Below are positions 13,301-25,181 of a DNA stretch of 64,000 nucleotides, in pieces. The position numbers and the translations under genes were made by a program. Within the stretch, counting starts at the first letter, position 1. Each line of letters begins with the position of its first letter. The DNA is taken from contig JAVHJL010000006.1 in NCBI GenBank assembly GCA_036971715.1, positions 2,356,001-2,420,000 on the forward strand. Reading direction: 5' to 3'. The notes under the pieces are model-generated. The model was not told the DNA's origin. It searched no databases and saw nothing but the letters and a program-made list of their open reading frames with translations. The DNA comes from Arthrobotrys musiformis. Its lineage: Eukaryota > Ascomycota > Orbiliomycetes > Orbiliales > Orbiliaceae.

Positions 13301-16300
13301 TTTTTGTGGGAGGTTGTTTACGTAAGAAACCTGGGAGGAATGGAGATGTAAGACTTGTGTCGGCTGCATGAGAACGAATGCATAGTGCAGCATGCAGCTC
13401 TGCAGAAAGCGTACATTACATGACATATGTACTCTCAACATGCTATTTGAGATAGTCAGCAAAGAGAGAAGAAGGGGGTTCGGTAGTAGTACTTCGGAAG
13501 GGCCTGTGCGTTTTGCTCGATACCATGGTCGACTCGGCCGGGCGTCTGAGAAATACGTCGCCCTGGATTGGAGGCGAGCCTAGCCCCCCGAGGGGATGTT
13601 GGGTCTCGAAGCTTCCAAGAAATGGGCTTGCCGTCTTTATCGGTGGGCAACTTGCAACATGCAACGCGGAATCGTGGGGATCATTTTCTAGCCTTTGCAC
13701 TATATTCCTTAGATACCTAGGTAGTTTAGATATCGACATTGGCTAAAGTTTCGTAATCGAAATTTAAACTAAAAAGGTTAAAGGATCGATGGCCTATGAT
13801 ACGATATCAGAGTTTGCAGTGAGCAAGAGGCTACAGATATGGTATACCCGGGTCTAGACCCAGCTATTCGTTGGTTTCTTGCATGGTTGACTATATTGTT
13901 TCCCCGGAAGTTCCTCCGTATCTTGATTACTCAGACCAATGGGAATATAAATTCAAACTTGATTGCATTGCGCAATACTGTTACGCTGGAGAATAGGGTC
14001 TAAAAACAAGACCTCAACCATTCAAATTCCCCAAGCGCTCCGAGTTGTTCCGTTCATCCGACAGTTTACGGCACTGACGTCCGGATGTCTAGCGTGCGCG
14101 GATCATGTCGAGGCTATCTCGACGTCAACTGTTTTCGTTTCGAGAATCCCCAGAATCCCCACCCCCCAAAATTAACCTTAGAGGGAATTTAAACGAGAAT
14201 CGGATACCGGTACCCCGCTTAACTCGACTGCATTAATACTCCTAAACACGGAGTCCGTTGGGTGGTGAACCAGGATATCAACTGCATCATCATCTCTTTT
14301 TTTGCAAACGTTGCATTTCTCGGACAAGTTCTATTCCCTTGCTTACATATATAAGCTGACGGCTATTCCTTTCCGCCGAACGGCGACCTTTATCTGTCAA
14401 CGGGCATACGGACCTTGTTCCCGTTTTAAAGCCCCATTCCGAATTGCATTTCGTCTCTGCTATAGAATTTACTACTGCGAGGGAGATTTGATACGCTTTG
14501 TGCAGGCGAACTGCACCCCGTCAACTCTAATAATTCTCAACAATGATATTCCTTTGTTTTATGATACAACGGATGCCGACATGACTGTTGGCAAAGTTCG
14601 AAAGTCGCCGGTCCTAACTACGTATACCATCCTCATAGCCTGCCCCCAGGGGATCCCAACTCTGTGAATATCGCATGAATTAACCTTATCCCCACCCCCA
14701 GGTTTACAACCATACTTCACATTCATGCATCAAAGGTCCAGATCCACGGAGGTACTACCACATCTGCAATGAATTCGCAATCACAAAATCGCTCGAAATT
14801 TTGTTGTTGTTATGACCGGGGGATGTGTAATATATTAAAAACAAGAAGAAAAAATCGGTTTGCATCGATTATGCCGATTTCATGGGGTCCCCATCGTCTA
14901 TCAGGGCTGAAAGAGCCCAATGTTAAGACCCGTCCAAACCCCGGTTTTTGCATGACCTGGTTGTTGGGAATTCGATATTTGGGGTAATATTCCGGCCAGA
15001 ATCTCTTTTTCTCCAAGAATTCCCATAACCACCCTGGTCGGTATATAACATCGAAGCTTGTCTCGTACCCAGACCACCAGGGTGCATCGAAACATGGAGA
15101 GAAAAAAACCAGCTCAGTTGACGTCAACTAATCACAGGGGGGGAGCTAATGGTGATATCCTTTTGCGCCAAAATATATCATGGGGTATTTTAAATTCTGC
15201 TTAGGCACCCGGATAACTTCTAAAGGACAACATATCCAACGACAAAAAAGAACGTGAATTCGACTATCGTGGGTTGTAAGATGGGTGCCTGATTGATATC
15301 AGATCCGCACCATAAACCTACAGGGAACAAAACTAATCGATCTGAGAATTCCATTCTCAATGGCGTTGGAGCCAAGTAAATTCGAGACCCTAGCGGGTCC
15401 AGACAGAGAAAGAGCGCGGGAGCTAGCAGGGCTAGGAGAGCTTCTTGGTAGCTAAAAACATTTACGCTTATAAGCACGGCAGGTTCGGTGCTTTGGGAAT
15501 TACGACATTTGATGTTGGTCAGGGGAGAGCTCGGGGAATCTCTTTCGGGAGGATGTTATAGTTGTTTCGGCGGTACTGCCGTTATCAATTTCTCTCAGCC
15601 TCCACGATCGACGTGCGTGTTAACCTAGTCTAGCCCCACTTTGTAGAATTCTAGGGTATCTAAATAATCGAATCCATTGTATCCAAAGGATATTGAATTC
15701 AACATTGCATTTTTTGTATCCTGCCAAATAATTTTAAAAAATTTTTGTTTCATAAAATCCAACAACTACCTAGGTAACAACCACTCTCACTAATCTACTA
15801 AAAGTGTACTTTTGTAAAAAGCCTTTAAAATAATCGTGATTTTTTTTTTTTCAAAAGTTATCTAAAGATGTTGCTACGGGTTTAAGAGGCCAAGACCTAC
15901 TCTCACTGAATCCACAAGCCCGTTCCAGGGTATTAGGGTAAATTGCGTCTCACTCAACCGCTTAAGTCTAGGACTCAACTCCCGGACCCTATGTAGCTAT
16001 GTCGATAGGTATATATTGTCTAACCATATGGATATATGATATTTAAGGGATAAAGAGGTGTTTGCTAGCTGTCCACTGAGGCCCTAGTGTAAGTATAAGC
16101 TTCATTTTACCGGCCAAGGTACCGGGTTCGTGATAGCATAGGGAAAGAGAACCATTGTTTGCTATAGCTCTGATCGATATTATTCCATACTATATCATAT
16201 CCTATTAGGATATACAAGTATAACTACTTGAGAGTTAAAATATACGAAAGTGCAGACAGATATATAACCACTTACGTTTGCGTTTGTACGCACACCTGGC

Positions 16301-16673
16301 CACGGCTATTGCTAGTATACCTCTAGTTATAGAGGCACTGTAGCACAATGCAACCAATATCCAAAATATCAGCTACTGCTGAGCTAAGGTCTGGTCTTTG
16401 TTATAGAGGGTCCTGGCACAATCAGGGCATATTGGCAATAGGCATGCATTTGAGGAGATTTTGATATTTCTACCTTTTTTTTGGCCAAGTATTTTGCGGT
16501 TCGTTGAATAGTAATCAAAACCTGAACTGTGTTGCTCTATTTAAATGTTTTCTAGAGTCTTGACACTAGTTCCTAGACATAGTAACTGCATACTTTCAGG
16601 GACCTACATACACAGCGACAGGCAAGGTTGGTAGCATTTCCACTGTACCTTAATTCGTTCTTCTGCCCTCCCA
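10343..16673. other. Gene-free stretch with homopolymer tracts
   Basis: About 6.3 kb between the bHLH gene and the GALT gene. Open frames are short and mutually overlapping, with no recognisable domain. Visible features are long T or A runs (10628-10650, 11750-11767, 12833-12847, 13230-13250), a 12-bp direct repeat at about 10927-10953 and an AT-rich part at 15660-16560. I see no RNA gene. The first 400 bp are probably the 3' untranslated region of the bHLH gene and the last few hundred the GALT promoter. Confidence 0.6.
10411..10442 (+). repeat. ATC/GTC trinucleotide microsatellite
   Basis: An imperfect ATC repeat with GTC interruptions lies about 70 bp after the bHLH stop codon, probably in its 3' untranslated region. 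A long T tract follows at about 10628-10650. Confidence 0.85.
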
Positions 16674-18348
16674 ATGGATTCCGTCTTGGACGACATCTCG
16701 CACAGGCGATATAACCCGCTGAGGGGTAACTGGATACTTGTCTCCCCGCACCGAACAAAGAGACCTTGGCGGTAAGTTAACTTCCCCTTTCGCTACCGGA
16801 CTTTGGGACTCTTGGTGCGCCGGAGAAAACCCCATTTTGTGGTATTTTTCAGTGTGACAACGCAACTTCCAAGTCTGCTCGAATCCCCCCACCGTTGACA
16901 TTTCCTAACTCGATTGTGCATGGGCCTCACAGTGGTCAAGAGGAGTCTCCGAGTGGGAATACATTGCCAGAATATGACCCCGGAGTAAGTACCCCATTTT
17001 AAAAGAGTTGCGGATGTTGGGGAAGGAGTTGAAATTCTGAGCTCACACCGTTGGTGTTTAGTGTTATCTCTGCCCCAGGAACAAAAGATCTGGCGGAGCT
17101 CAGAACCCGGATTACCAGGGTACATTTATCTTCGTCAATGACTTCTCCGCTGTCAAGGAGGACCAGGACGATTATGAGAGCGCCAAGTCTGAAGGTTAGC
17201 CATGCTTAGTGTCCCTTCCTTTGCTCCCTTTTCTACAGAATGAGAACGTTCGAACGAAACTAACACGAAGGCAGACAAATCCTCTCTGTTGCTTAAGGCA
17301 GAGGGTGTAAAGGGCAAATGTTATGTCATTTGCTTCTCCCCTGCACATAACAAGTATGGAGATCCGTGATTTAAGCTAGTTCAACGTGGGGTGCCTAACG
17401 ATTGGATGTATCCTAGAACATTGGCGGACATGTCCGTAAAGGAAATATCCGTAGTCATCAACACCTGGCAAGACCTCTATCGCGACGTCCAACAGAATAC
17501 CCCATTCCGCTACATCCAAATCTTCGAAAACAAGGGAGAATCTATGGGCTGTAGCAACCCACACGCCCATTGCCAAGCCTGGACTACGAGTCACCTCCCA
17601 GAGGAACCGGCCGCAGAACTCCATAATTTGATTGAGTACAGGCGCAAGAACAACTCGTGTCTGCTCTGCGACTATCTCGCCGTTGAGCTGGAGAAAAAAG
17701 AACGCATAGTCGCCGAAAATGACGGCTGGTTGGCAGTTTGCCCTTGGTGGGCGTTTTGGCCGTTTGAGACACTGGTGATCAGCAAGAGGTGTATCAAGAA
17801 CATCTTGGAATTAGAAGGCGAGCGGGATGTTGAACTCTTTGCAGAGATAATTAGCGTCATTACGACGAAATATGATAATCTGTTTGAGACGAAGTTTCCA
17901 TATAGTAAGTGGAGCAGAAAATACACCCCTTGTTCTCATTGGCCGGCCCCACGAGTACATATATAGTCGGTGGCGAACTATATTATGGGTTTGCTAATCG
18001 ATATATCCGACAGGCATGGGAATTCACCAGGCGCCGCTCAGAGGTACGGACGAAGAGCATGCGGCGAATCACGTCCATTTCCATTTCTTGCCGCCGTTGC
18101 TCCGAAGCGCTACTGTCAAGAAGTTTCAAGTCGGGTAAGCAAGATAATCATTGATAACGAAATCGCTTATTGTTTCCCCCAATTCCTTGGGTGAAATATG
18201 GAAGGGCAGGGTGACTAATGTGATGTCATATTCCAGGTATGAATTGTTGGCCGAGCCTCAGAGGGATATTACTCCCGAGCAGGCCGCAAGACGTCTACAG
18301 GCTTTGAGTACCGATTTGTATAGGAATAAACTAGAGGGAAGCTCTTGA
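16674..18348 (+). CDS. GAL7: Galactose-1-phosphate uridylyltransferase (seven exons)
   Basis: Leloir-pathway enzyme that exchanges UMP between UDP-glucose and galactose-1-phosphate in the cytosol. Model: 16674-16771, 16933-16984, 17062-17194, 17275-17353, 17417-17904, 18014-18134, 18237-18348, giving 360 residues, the usual length. The N-terminus (SVLDDISHRRYNPLRG) and the Cys pair in CYLCPRN are family hallmarks. The active-site loop reads GCSNPHAHCQ (histidines 170 and 172), where the family normally has HPHxQ; the nucleophilic second His is kept. Downstream, KYDNLFETKFPYS, a His-rich HVHFHF segment and PPLLRSATVKKF match the C-terminal half. All introns restore frame and intron 4 has a CTAAC branch site, so the gene looks intact. 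No galactokinase or epimerase gene adjoins it. The first exon could extend upstream, but the start used fits the family. Confidence 0.93.
17562..17570 (+). other. GAL7: Variant GALT active-site codons (His-Ala-His)
   Basis: These three codons are CAC GCC CAT. The canonical motif is His-Pro-His; Pro to Ala needs one C-to-G change in the first base of the middle codon. The motif still fits the wider HxHxQ pattern of the histidine-triad superfamily. See the finding. Confidence 0.9.
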
Positions 18349-20032
18349 GAATCTCGTACATGCGGGAGCTGCAAGGCTATGCTTATAAATAAATATAGAA
18401 CTAGATAAAATTGTTCTGGGGTTCGTATTTGGTGGATTTTAGCCCTTCAATTAGATCAAGTTTGAAAAGACGAAAACACAGATCCGAGTGCCGATATATA
18501 TCAAGAGTATTATTACTTTCTTTACGAACCAGGTTATCGCAATTGCATCTAGCAAATAGAACGATGGCACATGACTTAACGGGCAGCACTTCAATACATG
18601 CAGCATTCGAGAGCGCTTCTAGAGCGCTTTAATATCGCGAAGATTGTGCGCTATCTCAGCTGTCAACCCCGCAGGGTACCAAACCGTTAGCCACGCCGTA
18701 AATTTTTTACCAATATGATAAATGCGTGAACTGGTGTAGTCATTTGGAAAAGCGCTGCAGGAAACGAACCGACTCGCTCCCAAAGTTTCTGAACAATAAG
18801 GCTGGCCTGCCCAATATCGCGAAACAATGCAGGCGCTTATGCTTGGGAAAACATATGGTACCTGCATTGTGTTGTCGAGTTACAATCCAACAACGCCTGC
18901 CAAAATCCAACAGTTACGGAAAGGGCTGGACCGAAATCCATCCTCAATGGAATCTTTCGCGCCCGCTTCCAAGAAATCCTTGTGTATAACATCAACCTTA
19001 TATTGACTTTTTCAAGGGTGTTCCCTCTTCTGCAGGCACACTTGCCTAATTTCTAAGACCAAATTCCTCGAGAAAAAGCTGGTGTGGAAGCAAATGGCGG
19101 TGCAGAACAATACAAGCCTCTTATGGGCGCTTATTCTGACAGGAATGCAACACCACTGTATGTTATATCTGCTGCAGAGTATGTAGCAAACCTGCAAAGT
19201 CAACCAGGACTCTTCACAAACTCTCAATTGATCAACTCAAATCAATGGAGCCAGAGCAGCAATTGGGGGCATGGGAACCCATCCTGAATGGCTTGGGATG
19301 AAAAGAATTTGGCGAATCGTTCGGCAAAGATTCTGAGTTGGCAGGATCTGGCGAGGGTCTGCGTGCCAATTAAGACATTTCTTGCAGGCATGACGGCCGT
19401 TAATTGCATGTGTGTGTGTAGGTAGCTTGTTCCACCAAGTTTAGCATCTGTAAATGTTGGATGTGGGCAGTGGACAGTACTAGTACATATACTTTTGACC
19501 GCGCCGCTGGATCACATCTCCATTCTTGTCGAGCAGTTTTTCAAAAGTCTTCCTTCCCTTCCTTTCCCCTTCCCAGATTATAATCGATGGAGAATGTGAA
19601 AGCAGATAATATGCCGTTCAGCTGAGCTGCGGTGGTCATGGGATTTTTTTTTTAGAGGAGGTTCAATTCTTTTATATATATAGAATTCATAGTCACTCAC
19701 TATATTCGATTCTAGCCTGGCACAGCTTAAACCAAGCGTTTCAACTTCGAATCCAACCTGTTTTAGAGCTGGCCTCAACTGGTAGTTTTCTCTTTCTTTC
19801 TGCTCTCCTTCTGTCAACAGTTGCTTTATAACAAACCCCAAGGTATCAGAACATTGAGGGTTTGAAACTCACCCTTCTTTCTCGCTCTCTCTTTCTCTCT
19901 TTCTTTCTCTACTTTCCCTCCCTACCTTTCTCCTGTAGGAGGTTGACAGCTTATAGCTTGACAAGGAAAAAAGATTCAAAGCACAGCTGGCAGAGTAACT
20001 AAACCATAAACTAGCTTGGGGTGAGGGAGGAG
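18349..20032. other. Intergenic stretch, possible coding remnant near 19060-19287
   Basis: Between the GALT stop and the proposed bestrophin start. One frame (about 19063-19287, plus) reads like ordinary protein, including a stretch MGAYSDRNATPLYVISAAEY, then stops. It has no ATG nearby and I could not join it to upstream exons. Pyrimidine tracts (19855-19935) precede the bestrophin gene and may belong to its promoter or leader. Nothing else is supported. Confidence 0.4.
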
Positions 20033-22469
20033 ATGTACAGCATGAAGAAGGTAAATATCAACTCCCCTCCATGAAGAAATAAATAAGAGAGAACAGTTTC
20101 TCCTTGAAATCGCCACCGTCTAGGGATGTTTCAATATGGGCAAGGAGGTATCCTAATGACTTCATAGATTTCCAAGCATTCTCTTTTCCGCGAAGTCTTC
20201 CAGCTTCTACTATACCACCTCGCTTGGAGCATTGACGCTTTTATCTATGCCATTTGATTTTTGCACACCCTCTCATCACAAATATGTGTATGCATGAAAT
20301 AAAGATACGGGGATCATGAATTTTCTAACATAAACTATTTCTTTACACCGAACTCTAGAAGTCTGAAGATAAGGGCTCCAAACCATCAAGGTTACCAGAC
20401 CCCCTCAAGCTTCGTAGCGGTGTCATATTCGCGACTATACCCAGTCTCCTGATAATCGGACTGTGGGCTGGAGCTGTTACATATGTTCATCTCTATCATT
20501 ACAACCTGCAAGTAGATGAAGGGTTGGTTCCCGTACTCGGTAAGTGAATTCCATTGACGGCCACATAATTCCCATGGTGGAGTAGATAGACGGGCACTGT
20601 GGATATATAAAGTCTGGGAGCGAGCGGTATTTTCCCATTTTGAGAAAATCTTAGGAACGCCATCTGCTTTGCCAGTGTTCGAGCTCCTGTAAGGAGAACG
20701 GGCGGTGGAACAGCTGTGCAGATTTTCCGTTTTAGCACTGTTCGAAAGCCTGAAAGAGTAGCTCCTCCTTCCTGCGCGGGAGATATCGAAAAAGAAAACC
20801 AAAAGTCGACGGAGCTATTTGCTATCTGAGGAAAGGAGCTTGAGGATAGGGAAGAGAAATGACTAACCGGATATACACCAACGTAGGTATCGTCACTAGC
20901 ATCGCCATAGCTTTCAAACTATACGTCAGCTACCAACGCTATCAAGATGCACGGTAAATATAAAACCCCCCTATGTATACTAAGTCCCGTATACATATGC
21001 ATATGCATATAACCCGAAAAATACATCTATATCAGCTAACCCGAAAACTCTAAAGAAACCAATGGTCTCGCCTCAGGATTTGCGTTCGGAACCTAGCCCG
21101 TCTAATATGGTGCAACGTCCCTGATGGGCCCCGCCAACGTCCAAAAGTCCCCCCACCAACGCAAATTCAAGTAGAACAAAAGTTACGCGAAGATTTACTT
21201 TCCAAGGCTTCTGCTATTAGGTTATTAGTAGGGTTTGCATTTGCATTGAAACACCATGTAAGGAGGGAGTATGGGACCGAGTGGCCGGATGTTAGGGCTA
21301 GAGTCGGGTTCCTGCCTACGGTAAGAGAAAGAATGTCCTTAAGTTTTGGCTGAAATATCAGATGCCGGAAGTTTCATATTCTTCGCGACGCAGAAGAGCT
21401 TGGTTAATTACATTAAGATGTGATAATCTATGCCTATATCGGGGAATTCGAATTGGATAATTGTTGACTTCTATTCTTGAAAATAGTTCGCCCGCCGTGG
21501 ACCCCCATCTCAAGTCTCCGTCTCGCAATCACTCTACACCTCCATGGACCCCGAAAAGGGCCTCCCTGCCGTCCCCAACAAACGTTTCTCCGCTGCGCCA
21601 GCATTGTGGCTCTCCAGCCTTTTCACCAAAGAAGAAATTGCAAAGCGTCAGAAAGAACAAGAGCATCACAATATGTTGGTGGCACACCAAAACCTTCCAT
21701 TGGAGATTCTATCCTTCTTAGGTAGTTACGTCGATCTCTTGAATTCCGAGAGGAAGCTTGAGGGGGGGCTGGCTTCGACATTGCATACGGAACTGGGGAT
21801 TTTGAACGAGATACTGGGGAAATGTGAGGGCTTGATGAGTGATAGTATGCCGGTAAGTTAATTGTATCTTATAGAGTAGTGGCCTTTTTGACTATTATAT
21901 ATACTTCATTACTAACATTTTAATCTATTAGCTGCCATACACAGTTATAATATCTCAGATCAAATGGCTCTTCATGCTCCTTCTACCATTCCAGCTCCTC
22001 CAAGCAATGAGCTGGATCACGATACCAGCAGTGTAAGTCTTCTTCTTATCCATCCATACTAAATCACCCATACAGACAAAAGGACAAATGAAACACTGAC
22101 ACCACCACCCGCAGCGTAATAACCTCCTTCTCCCTCCTCGGCCTCTCCTCGGCCGCCAACACCCTCTCAAACCCTTTCTCCCAAACCCCATCCCCAACCT
22201 CCCTCCCCCTTGACCAACTATGCACAAATATCTCTATTGAAATCGACACAATCTGCTCCTCCATGCATTCTCCTTCTTACTCCAATTATGCCATGTCCGG
22301 TATGATGGTCATGGCCGGCGAGAAGGGAGGAGTCGGGTGGATGTATCTCAAAGGTAACAAACCGCTCGCACCACTCGTGAAGAAGGATTTTGCGGACTGC
22401 GTTCGTAATTTGAGCATTTCCGATATTTTGGAGGTGATGAGGATGAAGGTTGAAATTCCGGAGACGTAG
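20033..22469 (+). CDS. Bestrophin-family anion channel (UPF0187-like), seven exons
   Basis: Model: 20033-20050, 20359-20539, 20887-20953, 21077-21320, 21487-21852, 21932-22032, 22115-22469, giving 443 residues. The family forms pentameric chloride or other anion channels in membranes. The N-terminal hydrophobic block (LLIIGLWAGAVTYVHLYHYN) and the second one (IVTSIAIAFKLYVSYQRYQDAR) match the first two transmembrane segments. NLARLIWCNVPDGPRQ and AIRLLVGFAFALKHHVRREYG follow; then VSQSLYTSMDPEKGLPAVP, the paired hydrophobic segments LPYTVIISQIKWLFMLLLPF and VVITSFSLLGL, and LPLDQLCTNISIEIDTI, the usual order of fungal bestrophin-like proteins. Exons 2-7 are well supported by frame and consensus sites. 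The 18-nt first exon (MYSMKK) is the least certain: its phase fits the good acceptor at 20357-20358, but another start is possible. The subcellular membrane cannot be told. Confidence 0.85.
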
Positions 22470-23966
22470 ATTTCTTCCCTTCCTTTCTTTATTTTTATCA
22501 TTTGTTTCCTTTCCTTTTTTTTTTTTTTACTTGACCAGTTGGTTTCTTTGATCGTTTACTTACGTATGATATGGGATCGGAATGGGTGTGCTATACATTG
22601 GAACTTTCCAAACTCCGGAGTTTACAAGTTTATCTGTCTTTCTGTCTTTCTCGTATTTCCTTCCTTCTACCCCCCTTCTTTTTGATACACTCTTTTTTTG
22701 TTACTGCTCCCTCTTCCTTCTTTACAGACTATATACTTTCCATCAATATCACGGGCGTACACTCCTTTTGATCTGCTGTATATACCACTGACAGAACTTA
22801 TTTCCCCATCAACTAACCCTATAACCGTACGCACGAACTGGGTCGATGGCAATTATAACGAATTGTCCCGTATACCCTTCCTAGTCGTCAGTATACAGTA
22901 TTGAGACTAGTTGACCATGTTATAAGAATATATAACTATATAAACTAAAAAAAGTCTTCTAGACCGCCATTCCCAGGCTAAATGGACGTAGAGAACACAA
23001 CCGTCCTAACCTCAAAAAGGCGTAATCAAAAAGAAAATACTTCAGATTCAGAGATTGAAAAGTAAGGTGGAGATATAATTGAAGAGTTAAGTAACATAAA
23101 GGTAGAGATCCAAAAAACCGCGAGGTTGATGTTTTCAGGGAAAATGGATACCCTTCTAAACGAATCACCGCCATTTCTCCTTTCCTCTAATCATCTTTTC
23201 TGGCTGGGATGATTGTAAGGAAGAACAGAAGGGAATGGTGAAATCCGAATCAAAAATGGCACCAACAAGAAAAAGAAGTCTTTCTGTGCAAAGCATAGTG
23301 GAGAGAATAAGGTATCATGATTTATCACAAGTTGAGACGAGAGAGAGCCTTTCACAAAAGAGAAGAATCAAAAAGGGAGGAGAAAAAAAAGTGAAGAGAA
23401 ATAACTTCAAGTTTTTGATATTAAATAGATTGAGAAAGAAGATGACAGGATAATTTGATTATAAACCATAGATGAAAAAAAATGGGTGAAATTCCCCAAA
23501 GAAAAAGAGAAAGTACAGAAAAGAGAAGGTACAGAAAAGAGAGAAGAAAAAAAAAAAAAAAAAAAGAAGAACTCCTGGCCAAATGGGACTACAATCGCCA
23601 TGAGAAATAAACATAGGTCCATCGTGATATCATTCTGGAACTCCATCGCCCCCGCAAAGCCCGCCAAACCGAAAGCTTTATCATCAACAGGCTAACCTTC
23701 ATGCCAAAGAAAGAAAGAGACAAGGGGGGAATGATGAAGAGTAAGGCAAGAAAAAACCTCAACATCGGAGACTCCGTGTCATGACTTAACACAAAGAGAA
23801 TGTAAAATTATCAAGGCGATAGAACAATAAATCATCCAGCAAAAGAAAGCACATGGTAAAGCCACGACAAGTAAACAACGGATCGAAAGCGAGAAAAGGC
23901 CACCCACCAAATGCTGCCGTAAAAAGCATGCGAGACGCCATCGTGTGAAAAAAAAAACTGACTCTT
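22470..23966. other. Convergent 3' intergenic stretch
   Basis: Lies between the stop codons of two convergent genes and should hold both 3' untranslated regions. It contains a T tract (22519-22529), an A tract (23549-23566) and AT-rich patches. The open frames are low-complexity and not gene-like. Confidence 0.6.
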
Positions 23967-25061
23967 TCAAGCAACGGTGATGCTTCGAAGCCCGCTGCTC
24001 ATCCCCGAGCTCATCACAATCCTACCGCCAACCTTCCCGACGGTCCCGCTGGCAGCACGTTTGACAATATCGCTACCTGAACTACCAAGCTCGAGCATCT
24101 CGCTTCTGCCAACTTCTTTGCCCAGAGCGTATCCGGCCGAAAAGCTGATGGCACTAACAATAATAACGGCACCAGCAGAAACAGCGAGCGTAAGATAGGT
24201 CATATTGGAAGCAGAAATAGAAGCCATAGCGCTAGCCACCGAAGTATTGGGAGCGTTTGCGGGCTTAGAAGAGCGTCGAGTCTTTGTTTTCGACTTGTGC
24301 TTTGTAACTTGTGCATCGTCTCTCGATCTTCTGGGAGAAGCAGGTCGTTTCTGCTCTATTGGGGTGCGTGGTGGTGGTTGGTGTACTGTTCGACGATAGG
24401 GCGGCGGCGGTGGAGAAGGACGAGACATCATTGCCTCTCGTTCGGAGTCTGTGACTAGGGAAAGTGTCGGGATTGTAGCTGGTCGAACATGTTCCGGGAT
24501 GGATCCCATGCGTTCGTTCGGCCTCGGTTTTGAAGCACTACCTACGCCCGCAGCGCACGAAAGCAATGTCGAGAGACTAGCTCTAAGTGCAGCATCGTGG
24601 TCGGGCTGCGGCGGATCTCGAGAGAAAGTTCTAAAGCTATTCTGAGGCCGAGGTGCCGATACGTAAGATGAAAGCCCGGCTACAGGTTGTATTTCGCCCT
24701 CATCGTCTTCGTCTTCTTCTTCGTCCGATGACCCTTCTTCACCTTCGCTGAGCGAAGGATCAGTGATCGAGCTTCCCATACTATCTATTGCGTTTAGGTC
24801 GATTCCATCTAGTTCCTCGTCGTCTTCATCGTCCTCGTCGTATTCATCACTACTTTCTACAGCTCTGGAAGCGGCTGGGATAGCTGTAGATGTTGAGTTT
24901 CGTCGCCGCCGGGTGCGATCTTTCCGTCTTTGGACTTGGAGACCGCTGGTTATTACGGGATCTTCAGGGGAACTTGAAGAAGTGTAGCTATCTGAAGGCT
25001 GAGAAGCGACTTCGATCCACGAGTCGACGCGGTCGGAGGGAGCTATAGAGATAGTAATCAT
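23967..25061 (-). CDS. Unknown membrane protein, N-terminal WIEV motif and C-terminal TM
   Basis: Single-exon gene of 364 residues; the ATG at 25061-25059 is the first in frame. The N-terminus, MITISIAPSDRVDSWIEVAS, contains W15-I-E-V18 in a Ser/Asp context, which fits the Atg8-interacting motif pattern (W/F/Y-x-x-L/I/V). Next come an Arg-rich patch (RRKDRTRRRR), two strongly acidic runs (about residues 70-85 and 112-126), a Pro-rich part, a Lys/Arg-rich part and one predicted transmembrane helix at about 289-312, followed by about 50 Gly/Ser-rich residues. I do not recognise a named family. Motif order resembles receptors for selective autophagy of organelles, which is inference only. It lies 120 bp downstream of another membrane-protein gene on the same strand. 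Confidence 0.8.
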   Translation of the reverse strand: MITISIAPSDRVDSWIEVASQPSDSYTSSSSPEDPVITSGLQVQRRKDRTRRRRNSTSTAIPAASRAVESSDEYDEDDEDDEELDGIDLNAIDSMGSSITDPSLSEGEEGSSDEEEDEDDEGEIQPVAGLSSYVSAPRPQNSFRTFSRDPPQPDHDAALRASLSTLLSCAAGVGSASKPRPNERMGSIPEHVRPATIPTLSLVTDSEREAMMSRPSPPPPPYRRTVHQPPPRTPIEQKRPASPRRSRDDAQVTKHKSKTKTRRSSKPANAPNTSVASAMASISASNMTYLTLAVSAGAVIIVSAISFSAGYALGKEVGRSEMLELGSSGSDIVKRAASGTVGKVGGRIVMSSGMSSGLRSITVA

Positions 25062-25181
25062 GACGAGTAAGTTTTATAGTCTTTCTTTGTATATATAAGT
25101 TATGATATAATGTTTTTCTTTGAGCTTTTGGTTTCTTTGTGAATAGGAGGAAGATAGATATGTTTTTCCTATCTTTCCCGT

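Noticed and set aside
15660..16560. AT-rich stretch considered as an origin or centromere-like element
   Set aside because: Only mild AT enrichment and no repeat structure; nothing specific supports either idea.
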